Below, piece after piece: positions 1 through 10,748 of a DNA stretch of 64,000 nt (positions are counted from its first letter, which is position 1; each line of letters opens with the position of its first letter). The DNA is from a bacterium. GTDB lineage: Bacteria; Desulfobacterota; Binatia; DP-6. Location of the stretch: contig JAHCID010000006.1 in the NCBI GenBank assembly GCA_026129405.1, positions 236,247 to 300,246 on the forward strand. Direction: 5' to 3'. The notes beneath the pieces were generated by a model. It ran no database searches and was not told where the DNA came from. It saw only the letters and a list, made by a program, of their open reading frames with translations. Position numbers and translations under genes: made by a program.

Positions 1-7
1 CGAAGAC

Positions 8-2167
8 GTGACGCTCGCCCCATCTGCACCAGCGATCGAGCGGTCACGGGTTGCCTTGACGAGCTCGGTGGGCGCACCGAGTGTCATACGGCGTCCGACG
101 TCGGCCGCGAATGCTCGATGGGTGCAACCCGGCGAGACGGTAGAGATAGCAGAACGGCGCATCACGGCGGGAATGTTGTGGATCGGTACCGGATTGGCCG
201 CGGTGAACACGCACGGCCACGAGCCTGCCCTGATCGACCCCAGCCTACCCGTCGACGAGAGTGCGGCCGACGTCTCGGGCGACGGCATGCCCTACTCACC
301 CTCCTACGCCGGCATCGATCCCCAGTGCCGAGCCGCGTATCTCGCGTGGCTTGCGAACGGGAGATGCTCTTCCGAGTTCGATGTCGGCTACGTGTTCCTG
401 TTCTACTATGGCCTCGAACGGCGACTCCTCCACGAGGATCGAGCCGAGGTTGTCGGTACAGATGAAGTCGCTGCCATCAGGGAGGAGATCGAGCGCCTCC
501 TGACGTTGTACCCACGTGGCTCGTTCCCCTCCTACGCACAGGGGCTTCTCAACTACATCGATGCGCGGTGGAACGTGGTGACACCCACGGGCACCGTGCC
601 AAGCCGTCCAAACGGTGCCGAGATCCCCGTACGCATTCGCGCTGCCCTCGGACAAGCCGCGCTCGAGGGCAAACCGATCCCATCCGATCTGGCGCTCGCC
701 TGGCTTCGATCCCATCCCGCACCGGGGCTGGGGCGATCGTTCATCGTGTGCGCACCCGAGTTCGATGCGCTGTTCCAGCGCAGATACACCGACCACTTCG
801 GCAGCGGCCTCATCATCAAGCCCAACCGCGCTCGCATTGTAGCGCGATACGGGCCGGCGAGCGCGTCCTTCGGGGGACGTGAAGCGCGCGCACAGCTCGC
901 GCTCCCTGACCCGACGCAGGTGAGTGCGCCTTGGACTCAGCTGCACTCGATCGCCAGCGGCTGCTGCGACGATCTCGACCCGTTCCGGCGCCTTGTCTCG
1001 CGGCGTCCCGACGCTCGCAACGCCCCTGAGGCATTCATCTCCCTCCCGACCGACCTGCACCACGCTGCACCGAGCGCACTGGCTCCGCTGCGGTCCTGGG
1101 CGGGCTCGACCTCCGCAGCAGCGCAGTTCGCCACAGCCGAAGCGGCGATTCTCATACGACTGTGGTGCGAGGCTGGAGGGCAAGCGGAGCGATCCCGACC
1201 GATGTCCGTGGCGGTGGCACAGCTTCTCGACCGCTGGGACATCGGCATCGAGCCCGATACCCGCTTCGGCGGGCCTCCACTCGCAGCGGACGGTAGCGTC
1301 GTCCTCTTTCGCAACCCCCGTCCTCGCTCCGACGCCTCCAGCGATGGATATGCCGCGGTCGCGGTCGTGAGCCAGCTCTGCGCGGTCTTCGCCATGGCGG
1401 ACGGGCATCTGCACCCCGACGAGGCTCGCGCCGTCGAGGATCATCTCGCCGCAGCTCCGGACCTGGACGACAGTGAGCGACGACGGCTCGTCGCTCACTT
1501 CCATTGGAGCCTCGCAAAGCCCCCATCGATGACGACACTCGGTCGTCGGCTCCGCGAGCTTCCACCGGATGCGCGTGAAGGCATCCGGGTTCTCCTCATT
1601 CGGCTGGTTTCCAGCGACGCCCGAGTCCACCCCGCCGACGTGAAGCTCCTCGCGCGCGTCTACAAAGCGCTCGATATGGACCCGGGGCGCGTCCACGCCG
1701 ACATCCATGCGGCGATGGCCGGGGATGGGACCGTCCACGATGGACCTCACGTGGTTCGTCCCGCAGGAACAGAAAGACGGTTTCAGATCCCTCCGGAGCC
1801 GTCACCCCAACGCGGCATCGTTCTCGACCAGGCCCGCGTGGACCAGCGCGTCGCTGAGTCCGTCCGGGTCGCACAGATGCTGGGCGCCATCTTCGCCGAC
1901 GACCCTGCGCCGCCCACCGTCGCTCCGCCCGAAGCCGGAATCGCCGGGCTGGACCCCACTCACTCGGCGCTCCTTCGAAAGCTGAGAGGGACCGCTTCAC
2001 TCTCGCGTGCCGCGTTCGAAGCACTTGCTACCGATGCCGCGCTCCTTCCGGACGGCGCGATCGAGACGTTGAACGAGGCTGCATTCGAGATCGCGGATGC
2101 TCCGCTCTGCGAAGGTGACGATCCCATCGACCTGGACGCACACGTCCTCGAGGTAATGCTCCGATGA
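8..2167 (+). CDS. TerB-N / TerB / TerB-C domain protein, possibly 5' partial
   Basis: A 719-residue protein. Residues about 38-145 match the TerB-N pattern: a WVQPGE start, ITAGMLWIG near 52-60, MPYSPSYAGIDPQCRAAYL near 94-112 and an EFDVGYVFLFYYGLERRL-like helix. A TerB-like helical domain follows near residue 450 (acidic ADGHLHPDE), and a TerB-C-like segment ends the protein. TerB-N/TerB-C proteins are known from gene neighbourhoods with helicases and other DNA-processing factors; a molecular function is not established. The GTG at 8 is used, but the frame is open to the window edge, so the true start may lie further left. It overlaps the BrxD-like gene by 4 nt (ATGA). Base use is less GC-rich than downstream genes, suggesting acquisition. 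No catalytic motif was recognised; it is probably a structural or sensor component. Confidence 0.72.
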   Translation: MTLAPSAPAIERSRVALTSSVGAPSVIRRPTSAANARWVQPGETVEIAERRITAGMLWIGTGLAAVNTHGHEPALIDPSLPVDESAADVSGDGMPYSPSYAGIDPQCRAAYLAWLANGRCSSEFDVGYVFLFYYGLERRLLHEDRAEVVGTDEVAAIREEIERLLTLYPRGSFPSYAQGLLNYIDARWNVVTPTGTVPSRPNGAEIPVRIRAALGQAALEGKPIPSDLALAWLRSHPAPGLGRSFIVCAPEFDALFQRRYTDHFGSGLIIKPNRARIVARYGPASASFGGREARAQLALPDPTQVSAPWTQLHSIASGCCDDLDPFRRLVSRRPDARNAPEAFISLPTDLHHAAPSALAPLRSWAGSTSAAAQFATAEAAILIRLWCEAGGQAERSRPMSVAVAQLLDRWDIGIEPDTRFGGPPLAADGSVVLFRNPRPRSDASSDGYAAVAVVSQLCAVFAMADGHLHPDEARAVEDHLAAAPDLDDSERRRLVAHFHWSLAKPPSMTTLGRRLRELPPDAREGIRVLLIRLVSSDARVHPADVKLLARVYKALDMDPGRVHADIHAAMAGDGTVHDGPHVVRPAGTERRFQIPPEPSPQRGIVLDQARVDQRVAESVRVAQMLGAIFADDPAPPTVAPPEAGIAGLDPTHSALLRKLRGTASLSRAAFEALATDAALLPDGAIETLNEAAFEIADAPLCEGDDPIDLDAHVLEVMLR

Positions 2168-3492
2168 CCCACACCCCATCCATGCGGCCGCGCGATCGTG
2201 ACGCCGTGATCCAGTCCATGCGCGCGGGTGTCGTCCCGCGTCGCGGGCAGCATCTGATTCAGGTCGGCCGCGCCGCCGAGCTCGCCGCACTCGTCGCCGA
2301 CATCGACCGCGTCGCGGGAGAGGGTGCCACGATACGGCTCGTCATCGGCGACTATGGCTCCGGAAAGACCTTCTTCCTCCATCTCGTTCGGGCGATCGCA
2401 CTCCAGAAGAGGCTCGTCGCAATCCATGCCGATCTTTCCCCCGAGCGACGACTACACTCCACGGGTGGACACGCACGAAGCCTTTACTCGGAGCTGATGC
2501 GCAACATGGCGACTCGTTCGGCACCAGACGGCGGAGCCCTTCCCAGCGTCGTCGAGCGGTTCGTCACGACCGCCCTCCAAGAGGCCTCGGCGCGGTCAGC
2601 CGACCCCGCGGCCGTGATGCGAGAACGGCTGGGCAGCCTGACCGAGATGGTGGGAGGATACGACTTCGCCCACGTGCTCGAATGCTACTGGCGCGGCCAT
2701 GACACCGGAAACGATGCCCTGAAGAACGATGCGATCCGCTGGCTGCGTGGCGAGTTCACCGCACGTACGGACGCACGCAGGGCGCTCGGCGTACGGACCA
2801 TAGTAGACGACGAGAACGTCTACGATCAGCTGAAGCTCTTAGGCCGTTTCGTCCGTCTCGCCGGCTACGGCGGAATGCTGATCTGCCTCGACGAGATGGT
2901 GAACCTCTACAAGCTGGGCAGCGGTCAGGCGCGGACGTCAAACTACGAGCAGATCCTTCGTATCCTGAACGACACGCTGCAGGGCATCGCGACGGGCATC
3001 GGCTTCGTCCTCTGCGGTACGCCCGAGTTCCTCTCCGATACGCGGCGCGGCCTCTACAGCTACGCCGCGCTCCAATCTCGGCTTTCGGACAATCGGTTCG
3101 CAACCGACGGACGCCGCGATCTGACCGGACCTGTGATCCGCCTCGGGAACCTGACGCCAGAGGACCTATACGTCCTTCTCGGCAAGGTTCGTCATGTCTA
3201 TGCCGGAGGCGATTCCACCCGCTATTTGATTCCAGACGAAGCCCTCACCAAATTCATGGAGCACTGCAGCACCCGCATCGGGGAGGCCTACTTTCGTACC
3301 CCACGCACGACCATCCGCGAGTTCGTCAACCTCCTCGCCGTTCTGGAACAGAACCCCAACGCCTCCTGGAAGGACCTAATCGGCGATCTAGAGTTAGGCC
3401 CAGATACGAACCCCGACTTGGCCCCGCTCGACGGCGAGCTCGATGAACGCGCGCAGCAGGGCGATGGCGAGTTCACGACCTTCAAACTCTGA
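2164..3492 (+). CDS. BrxD-like P-loop ATPase
   Basis: A 442-residue ATPase. The N-terminal AGVVPRRGQHLIQVGR stretch (residues 21-36), Walker A GDYGSGKT (62-69) and Walker B LICLDE fit the BrxD/DUF2791 ATP-binding family of BREX-type defence loci. The length is normal for BrxD. BrxD proteins usually occur next to an Lhr-like helicase (BrxHI) in type 2 and type 6 BREX islands; here the same pair stands without brxC, pglX or pglZ in view. The start is fixed by the ATGA overlap with the TerB gene. It probably powers or loads the helicase on DNA; that role is inferred from context. Lower GC than the flanking core genes suggests transfer as one unit. Confidence 0.8.
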   Translation: MTHTPSMRPRDRDAVIQSMRAGVVPRRGQHLIQVGRAAELAALVADIDRVAGEGATIRLVIGDYGSGKTFFLHLVRAIALQKRLVAIHADLSPERRLHSTGGHARSLYSELMRNMATRSAPDGGALPSVVERFVTTALQEASARSADPAAVMRERLGSLTEMVGGYDFAHVLECYWRGHDTGNDALKNDAIRWLRGEFTARTDARRALGVRTIVDDENVYDQLKLLGRFVRLAGYGGMLICLDEMVNLYKLGSGQARTSNYEQILRILNDTLQGIATGIGFVLCGTPEFLSDTRRGLYSYAALQSRLSDNRFATDGRRDLTGPVIRLGNLTPEDLYVLLGKVRHVYAGGDSTRYLIPDEALTKFMEHCSTRIGEAYFRTPRTTIREFVNLLAVLEQNPNASWKDLIGDLELGPDTNPDLAPLDGELDERAQQGDGEFTTFKL

Positions 3493-5692
3493 TCCGTTGG
3501 CGCCGAACCGCTCTACAGCCTTCGACCTCCTCGCGGAGCTGGTGCGCCGCTGGGTGTGGCAACAGCAGTGGACGGAGCTACGCGATGCTCAGGAAAGAGC
3601 AATTGCCCCAATCCTCGGCGGTCGCGAGGATGTGATCGTCGCAGCGGCAACTGCAGCCGGGAAGACCGAAGCCGCCTTCCTTCCGATCTGCTCCGCCCTG
3701 TCCCGCAACTCCGATGGAGGAATACACGCCCTCTACATCGGACCGCTGAAGGCGCTGATCAACGATCAGTTCGGGCGTCTCGAGAGCCTGTGCCGCGATC
3801 TCCAAATACCCGTCCATCGCTGGCACGGCGACGTGTCACAGGCGGCCCGGCGACGCTTGCTCCAGAGTCCAGCGGGAATCCTCCTCATCACACCGGAGTC
3901 GCTGGAGGCACAGTTCATCCTGCGTGGCCCCCGGCTACGGTCGCTCTTCGCGCCGCTCCGGTGGGTCGTGGTCGACGAGTTACACGCGTTCATCGGCACA
4001 GAACGCGGGCGCCAGCTGCAGTCCCTCCTCCACCGCCTGGAGCTCGTTCGCGGCGCACACGTGCCGAGAGTCGCGCTCAGCGCGACTCTCGGCGACCTTG
4101 CATTGGCTGCCGATTTCCTGAGACCGCGCCATGGCAAGCACGTCGTACAGATCGTCGCGAACTCGGACACGCGCGAGCTACGCGTACAGATCCGGGGCTA
4201 TCGCCGCGCCGACGACGAGTCCGAGGACGCGGATCTCGCCGTTGCACGACACCTCTTTCGTGCACTTCGCGGGTCGGACAACCTAGTATTCGCCAACTCG
4301 CGATCGAACGTCGAGAAGTTCGCGGATGTGCTTCGGCGACTGAGCGAGCACGAGCGCGTCCCCAACGAATTCCTGCCGCACCACGGCAGCCTTTCGAAGG
4401 CGCTACGCGAAGACGTCGAGGCCGCGCTCAAAGACCGGACTCTTCCGCTGACTGCGGTATGCACGAACACCCTGGAACTCGGGATCGACATCGGCTCCGT
4501 CGCGAGCGTTGCCCAGCTCGGTCCACCCGCGTCCGTTGCCGCCACCCGCCAACGCGTCGGGAGGTCCGGACGTCGCGGAGAGCCAGCCGTGCTGCGCATC
4601 TACGTGCAGGAGCCGGCCTTCGAGCCGACGATCGACGTCGAAGCGGCCCTACGTGTGCAGCTGCTCCAGGCGATCGCCGTGATCGAGCTGCTGGTCGACG
4701 GTTGGTGCGAGGCTCCCCGATCCGGTGCGCTCCACCTGTCGACACTCGTCCAACAGATCCTCTCGCTCGTGGCGCAATGCGGCGGCGTGAGAGCCGACGA
4801 TGCGTTCCGCGTCCTCTGTAGTGGCGGGCCTTTCGGGACCGTAGGATCCGATGCGTTTGCCGCTCTCCTTCGGGGCTTGGGTGCGAGGGATATCCTCACG
4901 CAGACACACGACGGCACACTCACTTTCGGCTTGACGGGAGAGCGGATGGTCGGTCGATGGGACTTCTACGCGGCCTTCTCGACGCCAGACGAGTATCGGA
5001 TCGTCGCGGGGAATCAGACCCTGGGGACTCTCCCGATACTGCACCCGATCAAGGAGAAGGATCTACTCATCTTCGCCGGACGGCGCTGGCGCGTCGTCTC
5101 GGTCGACGTGAGCACTTCGACGCTCTTTGTCGTACCCGCGCCTGGCGGAAGGATTCCGCCCTTCGACGGCGATGGACCGCCGATCGACTCAACCCTCCGG
5201 CGACGCATGCGTTCCGTCTACGAACGCGCCGACGTCCCAGCCTTCCTAGACCTTCCCGCGAGGGATTTGCTGTCCGAAGGCCGGACTACCTTCGTGAGGC
5301 TCGGGCTTCTCGACCGCGACGTCGTGATCGACGGACAGGACCTCGTCCTTTTTCCGTGGAGCGGCGACCTCGTTCACGACACGCTCGCGCTACTGTTGGC
5401 GAGCTCCGGGTTTCGGGCGCGGGGCTCGCGGGCAGCCGTCCGAGTGGAAGGCATGACGTTGGCTAAGTTGCGCCAGTGGCAGACGACAGCGCTTCGGTCG
5501 CCGCCACCGTCGGCGATGGATCTGGCTTCGGCAGTTCCCAACAAGCTTCGCGAGAAGCACGATCACCTACTCCCAGAACGCCTGCTTCTCGCGGACTATG
5601 CGACGACGTGCATCGACGTCGACGGGGCCATGGCAAGCCTCCGTACGCTGCGAATTCCTCTCGAGACGGACGCACTGCCGAGCACATCGTGA
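3443..5692 (+). CDS. DEAD/DEAH-box Lhr-like (BrxHI-like) helicase
   Basis: A superfamily 2 helicase of 749 residues. Motif I is ATAAGKTEA, motif II is DELH in WVVVDELHAFIGTERGRQ, motif III is SAT in ALSATLGD, motif V is TLELGIDIGS and motif VI is QRVGRSGRRG. The order and the DELH box match Lhr-type helicases, but the protein is about half the length of full Lhr, as in the BrxHI group. The C-terminal ~300 residues are probably a winged-helix/accessory region with no motif I can name. The ATG at 3443 overlaps the ATPase gene by 50 nt; an ATG at 3464 or a TTG at 3497 (just after the upstream stop) is also possible. Expected role: ATP-driven translocation on or unwinding of DNA with the two upstream partners. 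Confidence 0.82.
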   Translation: MNARSRAMASSRPSNSDPLAPNRSTAFDLLAELVRRWVWQQQWTELRDAQERAIAPILGGREDVIVAAATAAGKTEAAFLPICSALSRNSDGGIHALYIGPLKALINDQFGRLESLCRDLQIPVHRWHGDVSQAARRRLLQSPAGILLITPESLEAQFILRGPRLRSLFAPLRWVVVDELHAFIGTERGRQLQSLLHRLELVRGAHVPRVALSATLGDLALAADFLRPRHGKHVVQIVANSDTRELRVQIRGYRRADDESEDADLAVARHLFRALRGSDNLVFANSRSNVEKFADVLRRLSEHERVPNEFLPHHGSLSKALREDVEAALKDRTLPLTAVCTNTLELGIDIGSVASVAQLGPPASVAATRQRVGRSGRRGEPAVLRIYVQEPAFEPTIDVEAALRVQLLQAIAVIELLVDGWCEAPRSGALHLSTLVQQILSLVAQCGGVRADDAFRVLCSGGPFGTVGSDAFAALLRGLGARDILTQTHDGTLTFGLTGERMVGRWDFYAAFSTPDEYRIVAGNQTLGTLPILHPIKEKDLLIFAGRRWRVVSVDVSTSTLFVVPAPGGRIPPFDGDGPPIDSTLRRRMRSVYERADVPAFLDLPARDLLSEGRTTFVRLGLLDRDVVIDGQDLVLFPWSGDLVHDTLALLLASSGFRARGSRAAVRVEGMTLAKLRQWQTTALRSPPPSAMDLASAVPNKLREKHDHLLPERLLLADYATTCIDVDGAMASLRTLRIPLETDALPSTS

Positions 5693-5843
5693 GCCGGCGC
5701 CATCCTCGCGACTCCCACTGCGGCTGCCGCAGCTGGTCGAGCCGCCCCACCTCACAGAACGTCTGATCGCCGCCCGAGTAAGGCGCGTAGCGCCACTCCC
5801 CCTCGCCTTGTCCGCCCCACCCCCCGCTGGTAAGCCTCGCGGC

Positions 5844-6725
5844 ATGCCCGGCCCGCACGACGAGGCGCTCGAGGCCTTCGCGACGCACCTGCGGGCCGAG
5901 CGCCACGTCTCCCCACACACGCTGCGTGCCTATCTCGGCGACGTCCGCGCCTTCCTCGACGCCGCCGGCATCCAGGATCTCCGTCGCGTGCGCGCCGACA
6001 CCATCCGGCACTGGCTGCGCACGCTCGACGGCGACGTCGCCCGCAGCTCGCTCGCGCGCAAGCTGGCCGCGGTGCGCGGCTTCTTCCGCTTCCTGCGCCG
6101 CACGGACCGTCTGCCCGCCGACCCCAGCGTCGGCATCGCGACGCCGAAGGTCCGCCGCCGGCTGCCGACGCACCTCGGCCTCGACGAGGTCGACCGCCTG
6201 CTCACGACCCCGCCCGGCGACGCCGTCCTCGGGCTGCGCGACCGCGCCATCCTCGAGCTGCTCTACTCCTCGGGCCTGCGCGTCTCGGAGTGCACCGGCC
6301 TCGACTGGAGCGCCGTCGACCTCGAGGCCGGCGCCGTGCGCGTGCTCGGTAAGGGCCGCAAGGAACGCGTCGTGCCGGTCGGCCGGCCGGCCCTGAAGGC
6401 GTTGCGCTCGTGGCGAACGGCGGCCGCGCAGGCCGGTCTGCCGGCGACCGGCGCCGTCTTCACGAACGCGCGCGGCGGACGGCTCACCAGCCGCAGCGTC
6501 GCGCGCCTGACGGCGCGCTGGGTGGAGGCCGCCGGCGCGACCGCCGGCGCCAGCCCGCACGCGTTGCGCCACACCTTCGCCACGCACCTCCTCGGCGGCG
6601 GCGCCGATCTGCGCGCCATCCAGGAGCTGCTCGGCCACGCCAGCCTCTCCACCACGCAACGCTACACCCACGTCGACCTCCGCCAGCTGATGGACGCCTA
6701 TGACCGTGCGCACCCCCGAGCTTGA
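5844..6725 (+). CDS. xerC: Tyrosine recombinase XerC
   Basis: A 293-residue tyrosine recombinase. The N-terminal SAM-like core-binding domain (1-100) is followed by the catalytic domain with R146, K170, the H239-x-x-R242 pair, H265 and nucleophile Y274, so the catalytic set is complete. With XerD it should resolve chromosome dimers at dif. The ATG at 5844 opens on the typical [20 protein letters not shown] helix; the frame is open further upstream, but that part is not protein-like. The next two genes are hslV and hslU, the conserved xerC-hslV-hslU order, so this is the housekeeping recombinase rather than an island integrase, despite the adjacent defence-like cassette. It overlaps hslV by 26 nt. 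Confidence 0.93.
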   Translation: MPGPHDEALEAFATHLRAERHVSPHTLRAYLGDVRAFLDAAGIQDLRRVRADTIRHWLRTLDGDVARSSLARKLAAVRGFFRFLRRTDRLPADPSVGIATPKVRRRLPTHLGLDEVDRLLTTPPGDAVLGLRDRAILELLYSSGLRVSECTGLDWSAVDLEAGAVRVLGKGRKERVVPVGRPALKALRSWRTAAAQAGLPATGAVFTNARGGRLTSRSVARLTARWVEAAGATAGASPHALRHTFATHLLGGGADLRAIQELLGHASLSTTQRYTHVDLRQLMDAYDRAHPRA

Positions 6726-7275
6726 GTGGCACCGCACCACGATCCTCTCCGTCCGCTGCCGCGGCACCGTGGTGCTCGGCGGCGACGGCCAGGTGACGGT
6801 CGGGCAGACGGTGCTGAAGCGCAACGCGCGCAAGGTGCGCCGCCTGCACGGCGACAAGGTGCTGGCGGGCTTCGCCGGCGCCGGCGCCGACGCGCTGACG
6901 CTGTTCGAGCGCTTCGAGGCGAAGCTCCAGCACGTCGGCGGCAATCTGCGGCGCGCGGCGGTCGAGCTCGCGAAGGACTGGCGCACCGACCGCATGCTGC
7001 GCCGGCTGGAGGCGCTGCTCGTCGTCGCCGATCGCGAGTCGTCGCTCATCATCTCCGGCACCGGCGACGTCATCGAGCCCGACGACGGCGTCTGCGCCAT
7101 CGGCTCGGGCGGCAACTACGCGCTCGCCGCAGCGCGCGCGCTGGTGACGCACACGACGCTCGACGCGCGCACGATCGTCACCGAGTCGCTGAAGCTCGCC
7201 GCCGACATCTGCGTCTACACCAACGCCGAGCTCACCATCGAGGAGCTCGCCGACGCCGCCCCGCCGCCCGCCTGA
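6700..7275 (+). CDS. hslV: ATP-dependent protease peptidase subunit HslV (ClpQ)
   Basis: A 191-residue HslV, the proteasome-like threonine peptidase of the HslUV (ClpYQ) complex. The mature N terminus should be the first Thr of TTILSVR at residue 13, which acts as nucleophile after propeptide removal. [13 protein letters not shown] and [14 protein letters not shown] are family-typical. Dodecameric HslV is gated by HslU, encoded 5 nt downstream. The start at 6700 lies inside the end of xerC and gives a slightly long propeptide; a GTG at 6706 is an alternative. Cytoplasmic degradation of misfolded and regulatory proteins is the known role. Confidence 0.95.
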   Translation: MTVRTPELEWHRTTILSVRCRGTVVLGGDGQVTVGQTVLKRNARKVRRLHGDKVLAGFAGAGADALTLFERFEAKLQHVGGNLRRAAVELAKDWRTDRMLRRLEALLVVADRESSLIISGTGDVIEPDDGVCAIGSGGNYALAAARALVTHTTLDARTIVTESLKLAADICVYTNAELTIEELADAAPPPA

Positions 7276-7280
7276 TCGTC

Positions 7281-8615
<1,335 letters not shown>

Positions 8616-8627
8616 GCCCGGCGCGGG

Positions 8628-8656
8628 TTGTACGCCCGAAACCGAGCAGGCATAAA
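8628..8656 (+). promoter_or_regulatory. Sigma70-like promoter of argB
   Basis: TTGTAC (8628-8633), a 17-bp spacer and CATAAA (8651-8656). The -10 box ends 6 nt before the argB GTG at 8663, so a transcript starting at the usual distance would be leaderless. Read by eye only. Confidence 0.5.
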
Positions 8657-8662
8657 CGCCCG

Positions 8663-9541
8663 GTGACGCCCGTCGACAAGGCCGAGATCCTCATCGAGGC
8701 TCTCCCCTACATCCGGCGCTTCGCCGGCAAGGTGCTCGTCGTCAAGTACGGCGGGCACGCGATGGAGAACGAGGAGCTGAAGGACTCGTTCGCCGAGGAC
8801 GTCGCGCTGCTCAAGTACGTCGGCATGCACCCCGTCGTCGTCCACGGCGGCGGGCCGCAGATCGACGCGGCGGTGAAGCAGGCCGGCATCACGCCGCGTT
8901 TCGTGCGCGGCATGCGCGTCACCGACGAGGCCACGATGGCGATCGTCGAGCAGGTCTTGGCGGGCACGATCAGCGGCGAGATCGTCGCGGCGCTCAACCG
9001 GCACGGCGCGAAGGCCGTCGGCCTGTCGGGGAAGGACGGCGAGCTGGTCGTCGCGCGCAAGCGCACCGTGGGGGAAGACCTCGGGCTCGTCGGCGACGTC
9101 GTCGGCGTCAACCCGGAAGTCGTCCAGGCCCTCGGCGCCTTCGTGCCGGTGATCGCGCCCACCGCCGCCGACGAGCACGGGCAGACCTACAACATCAACG
9201 CCGACGTGGTGGCGGGCAAGATCGCCGAGGCGCTACGCGCCGAGAAGCTGATCCTCCTCACCGACATCGCCGGCGTGAAGGGCCGCGACGGCGAGCTCGT
9301 TTCCACGCTCAGCGTCGACGAGGCGCGCGAGCTGATCGCCGACGGCACCATCGGCGCCGGCATGATCCCGAAGATCGAGTGCTGCATCTCGGCGCTCCAG
9401 CAAGGCGTCAGGCAGGCACACGTGATCGACGGCCGCGTGAAGCACGCGCTGCTGCTCGAGGTGCTGACGAACCAGGGCGTCGGCACGCAGGTCGTGAGCG
9501 ACTCCGCCCGGCGCGCACGCCGCAAGCTGGCACGGGCCTGA
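8663..9541 (+). CDS. argB: Acetylglutamate kinase
   Basis: A 292-residue amino-acid kinase that phosphorylates N-acetylglutamate, the second step of arginine synthesis. The KYGGHAM phosphate-binding segment (from K28), the VHGGGPQID loop and the GMIPKIECC segment near the C terminus are diagnostic. The N-terminal extension before VVKYGG resembles the feedback-inhibited hexameric enzymes, so arginine control is likely but not shown. The GTG start at 8663 begins the arg run argB-argD-argF. No Shine-Dalgarno is evident, consistent with the leaderless promoter just upstream. Confidence 0.96.
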   Translation: MTPVDKAEILIEALPYIRRFAGKVLVVKYGGHAMENEELKDSFAEDVALLKYVGMHPVVVHGGGPQIDAAVKQAGITPRFVRGMRVTDEATMAIVEQVLAGTISGEIVAALNRHGAKAVGLSGKDGELVVARKRTVGEDLGLVGDVVGVNPEVVQALGAFVPVIAPTAADEHGQTYNINADVVAGKIAEALRAEKLILLTDIAGVKGRDGELVSTLSVDEARELIADGTIGAGMIPKIECCISALQQGVRQAHVIDGRVKHALLLEVLTNQGVGTQVVSDSARRARRKLARA

Positions 9542-9563
9542 CCCCGCGAGAGCAGGCAGCGAG

Positions 9564-10748
9564 ATGACCAGCGAGCAGATCATCGCCCGCAATCGCGCGT
9601 TCGAGATCGGTCTCTACGCGCGCTTCCCGGTGGCGTTCGTCCGCGGCGACGGCGCGCGCCTGTGGGACGCCGACGGCCGGTCGTACCTCGACTTCTTCGC
9701 CGGCCTCGCCGTCAACAACCTCGGCCACTGCCACCCGGCGGTGGTCGAGGCCATCCGGCACCAGGCCGGCCAGCTCCTCCACGTCTCGAACCTCTACCAC
9801 AGCGCGCCCGTCGGCGAGCTGGCCGAGCTGCTCTGCACGCACACGTTCGCGGCGCGCGCCTTCCTCTGCAACAGCGGCGCGGAGGCGAACGAGGCGGCGA
9901 TGAAGCTCGCGCGGCGCTGGGGCTCGGACGACGGCGGCGGGCGCTACGAGATCCTCGCCACCGTCGGCTCGTTCCACGGCCGCACGTTCGGCACGCTCAC
10001 GGCGACGGGCCAGGAGAAGTACCACCAGGGCTTCCGCCCGCTCCTGCCCGGCATCCGCCTGGTGCCGTTCGACGACCTCGCGGCCACCGAGGCGGCGATC
10101 GCCCCCGAGACGGTCGCGATCCTCGTCGAGCCGATCCAGGGCGAGGGCGGCGTCGTCGTGCCGGGCCCCGAGTACCTGCGTGGGCTGCGCGCGCTCTGCG
10201 ACCGGCGCAAGCTGCTCCTCATCCTCGACGAGATCCAGACCGGCCTCGGCCGCACCGGCACCCTCTTCGCGCACGAGCAGGCGGGCATCGTGCCGGACAT
10301 CATGTCGGTGGCGAAGGCGCTCGGCGGCGGCGTCCCGATCGGCGCCATGCTGACGACCGCGACGCTCGCGTCGGTCTTCACGCCGGGCTCCCACGGCACG
10401 ACCTTCGGCGGCAACCTCCTCGCCTGCGCGGCGGCGGCCGCCGCGGTGCGCGAGCTCGCCAAGCCCTCGCTGCTGGAGCACGTGCGGACGATCGGCGCGC
10501 GCTTCCAGGCCGGGCTCGCGCGCCTGGCGGCGCGGCACCCGCGCATCACCGCGGTCCGCGGCACCGGCCTCATGTGGGGCGCCATCCTCGACGGCCCCGG
10601 CCGCGACGTCGTCGAGCGCGCGCTCGATCGCGGCCTCCTCATCAACTGCACGGCGGACCGGGTGCTGCGCTTCCTGCCGCCGCTCGTGCTCACCGAGGCG
10701 GAGATGGACGAAGGCATGGCGATCCTCGACGAGGCGCTCGCGGCATGA
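9564..10748 (+). CDS. argD: Acetylornithine aminotransferase
   Basis: A 394-residue class III PLP aminotransferase. The PLP lysine is K251 in VAKALGGG, the cofactor aspartate lies in ILDEIQTGLGRTG, and NSGAEANEAAMKLAR binds the phosphate. It transaminates N-acetylglutamate semialdehyde to N-acetylornithine, and in many bacteria also serves lysine synthesis as DapC, which would fit the dap genes nearby (inference). It lies 22 nt after argB, with GCAGCGAG before the ATG, and overlaps argF by 4 nt. Confidence 0.94.
   Translation: MTSEQIIARNRAFEIGLYARFPVAFVRGDGARLWDADGRSYLDFFAGLAVNNLGHCHPAVVEAIRHQAGQLLHVSNLYHSAPVGELAELLCTHTFAARAFLCNSGAEANEAAMKLARRWGSDDGGGRYEILATVGSFHGRTFGTLTATGQEKYHQGFRPLLPGIRLVPFDDLAATEAAIAPETVAILVEPIQGEGGVVVPGPEYLRGLRALCDRRKLLLILDEIQTGLGRTGTLFAHEQAGIVPDIMSVAKALGGGVPIGAMLTTATLASVFTPGSHGTTFGGNLLACAAAAAAVRELAKPSLLEHVRTIGARFQAGLARLAARHPRITAVRGTGLMWGAILDGPGRDVVERALDRGLLINCTADRVLRFLPPLVLTEAEMDEGMAILDEALAA

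Noticed and set aside
296-1750. Long minus-strand open frame antisense to the TerB gene
   Set aside because: Composition is a shadow of the plus-strand gene; no domain motif, while the plus frame shows TerB-N and TerB-C.
5783-5795. GGCGC-gta-GCGCC hairpin between the helicase and xerC as a terminator or attachment site
   Set aside because: Only 5 bp with a 3-nt loop; expected by chance in sequence this GC-rich.
5844-6725. Tyrosine recombinase next to the TerB/BrxD/helicase cassette as an island integrase
   Set aside because: It forms the conserved xerC-hslV-hslU block and has XerC length and motifs; no flanking direct repeat or tRNA was seen.
6726-7280. N-terminal extension of hslU reading through hslV in another frame
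   Set aside because: Arg/Ala-rich out-of-frame translation; the canonical HslU start is at 7281 and HslV is intact in its own frame.
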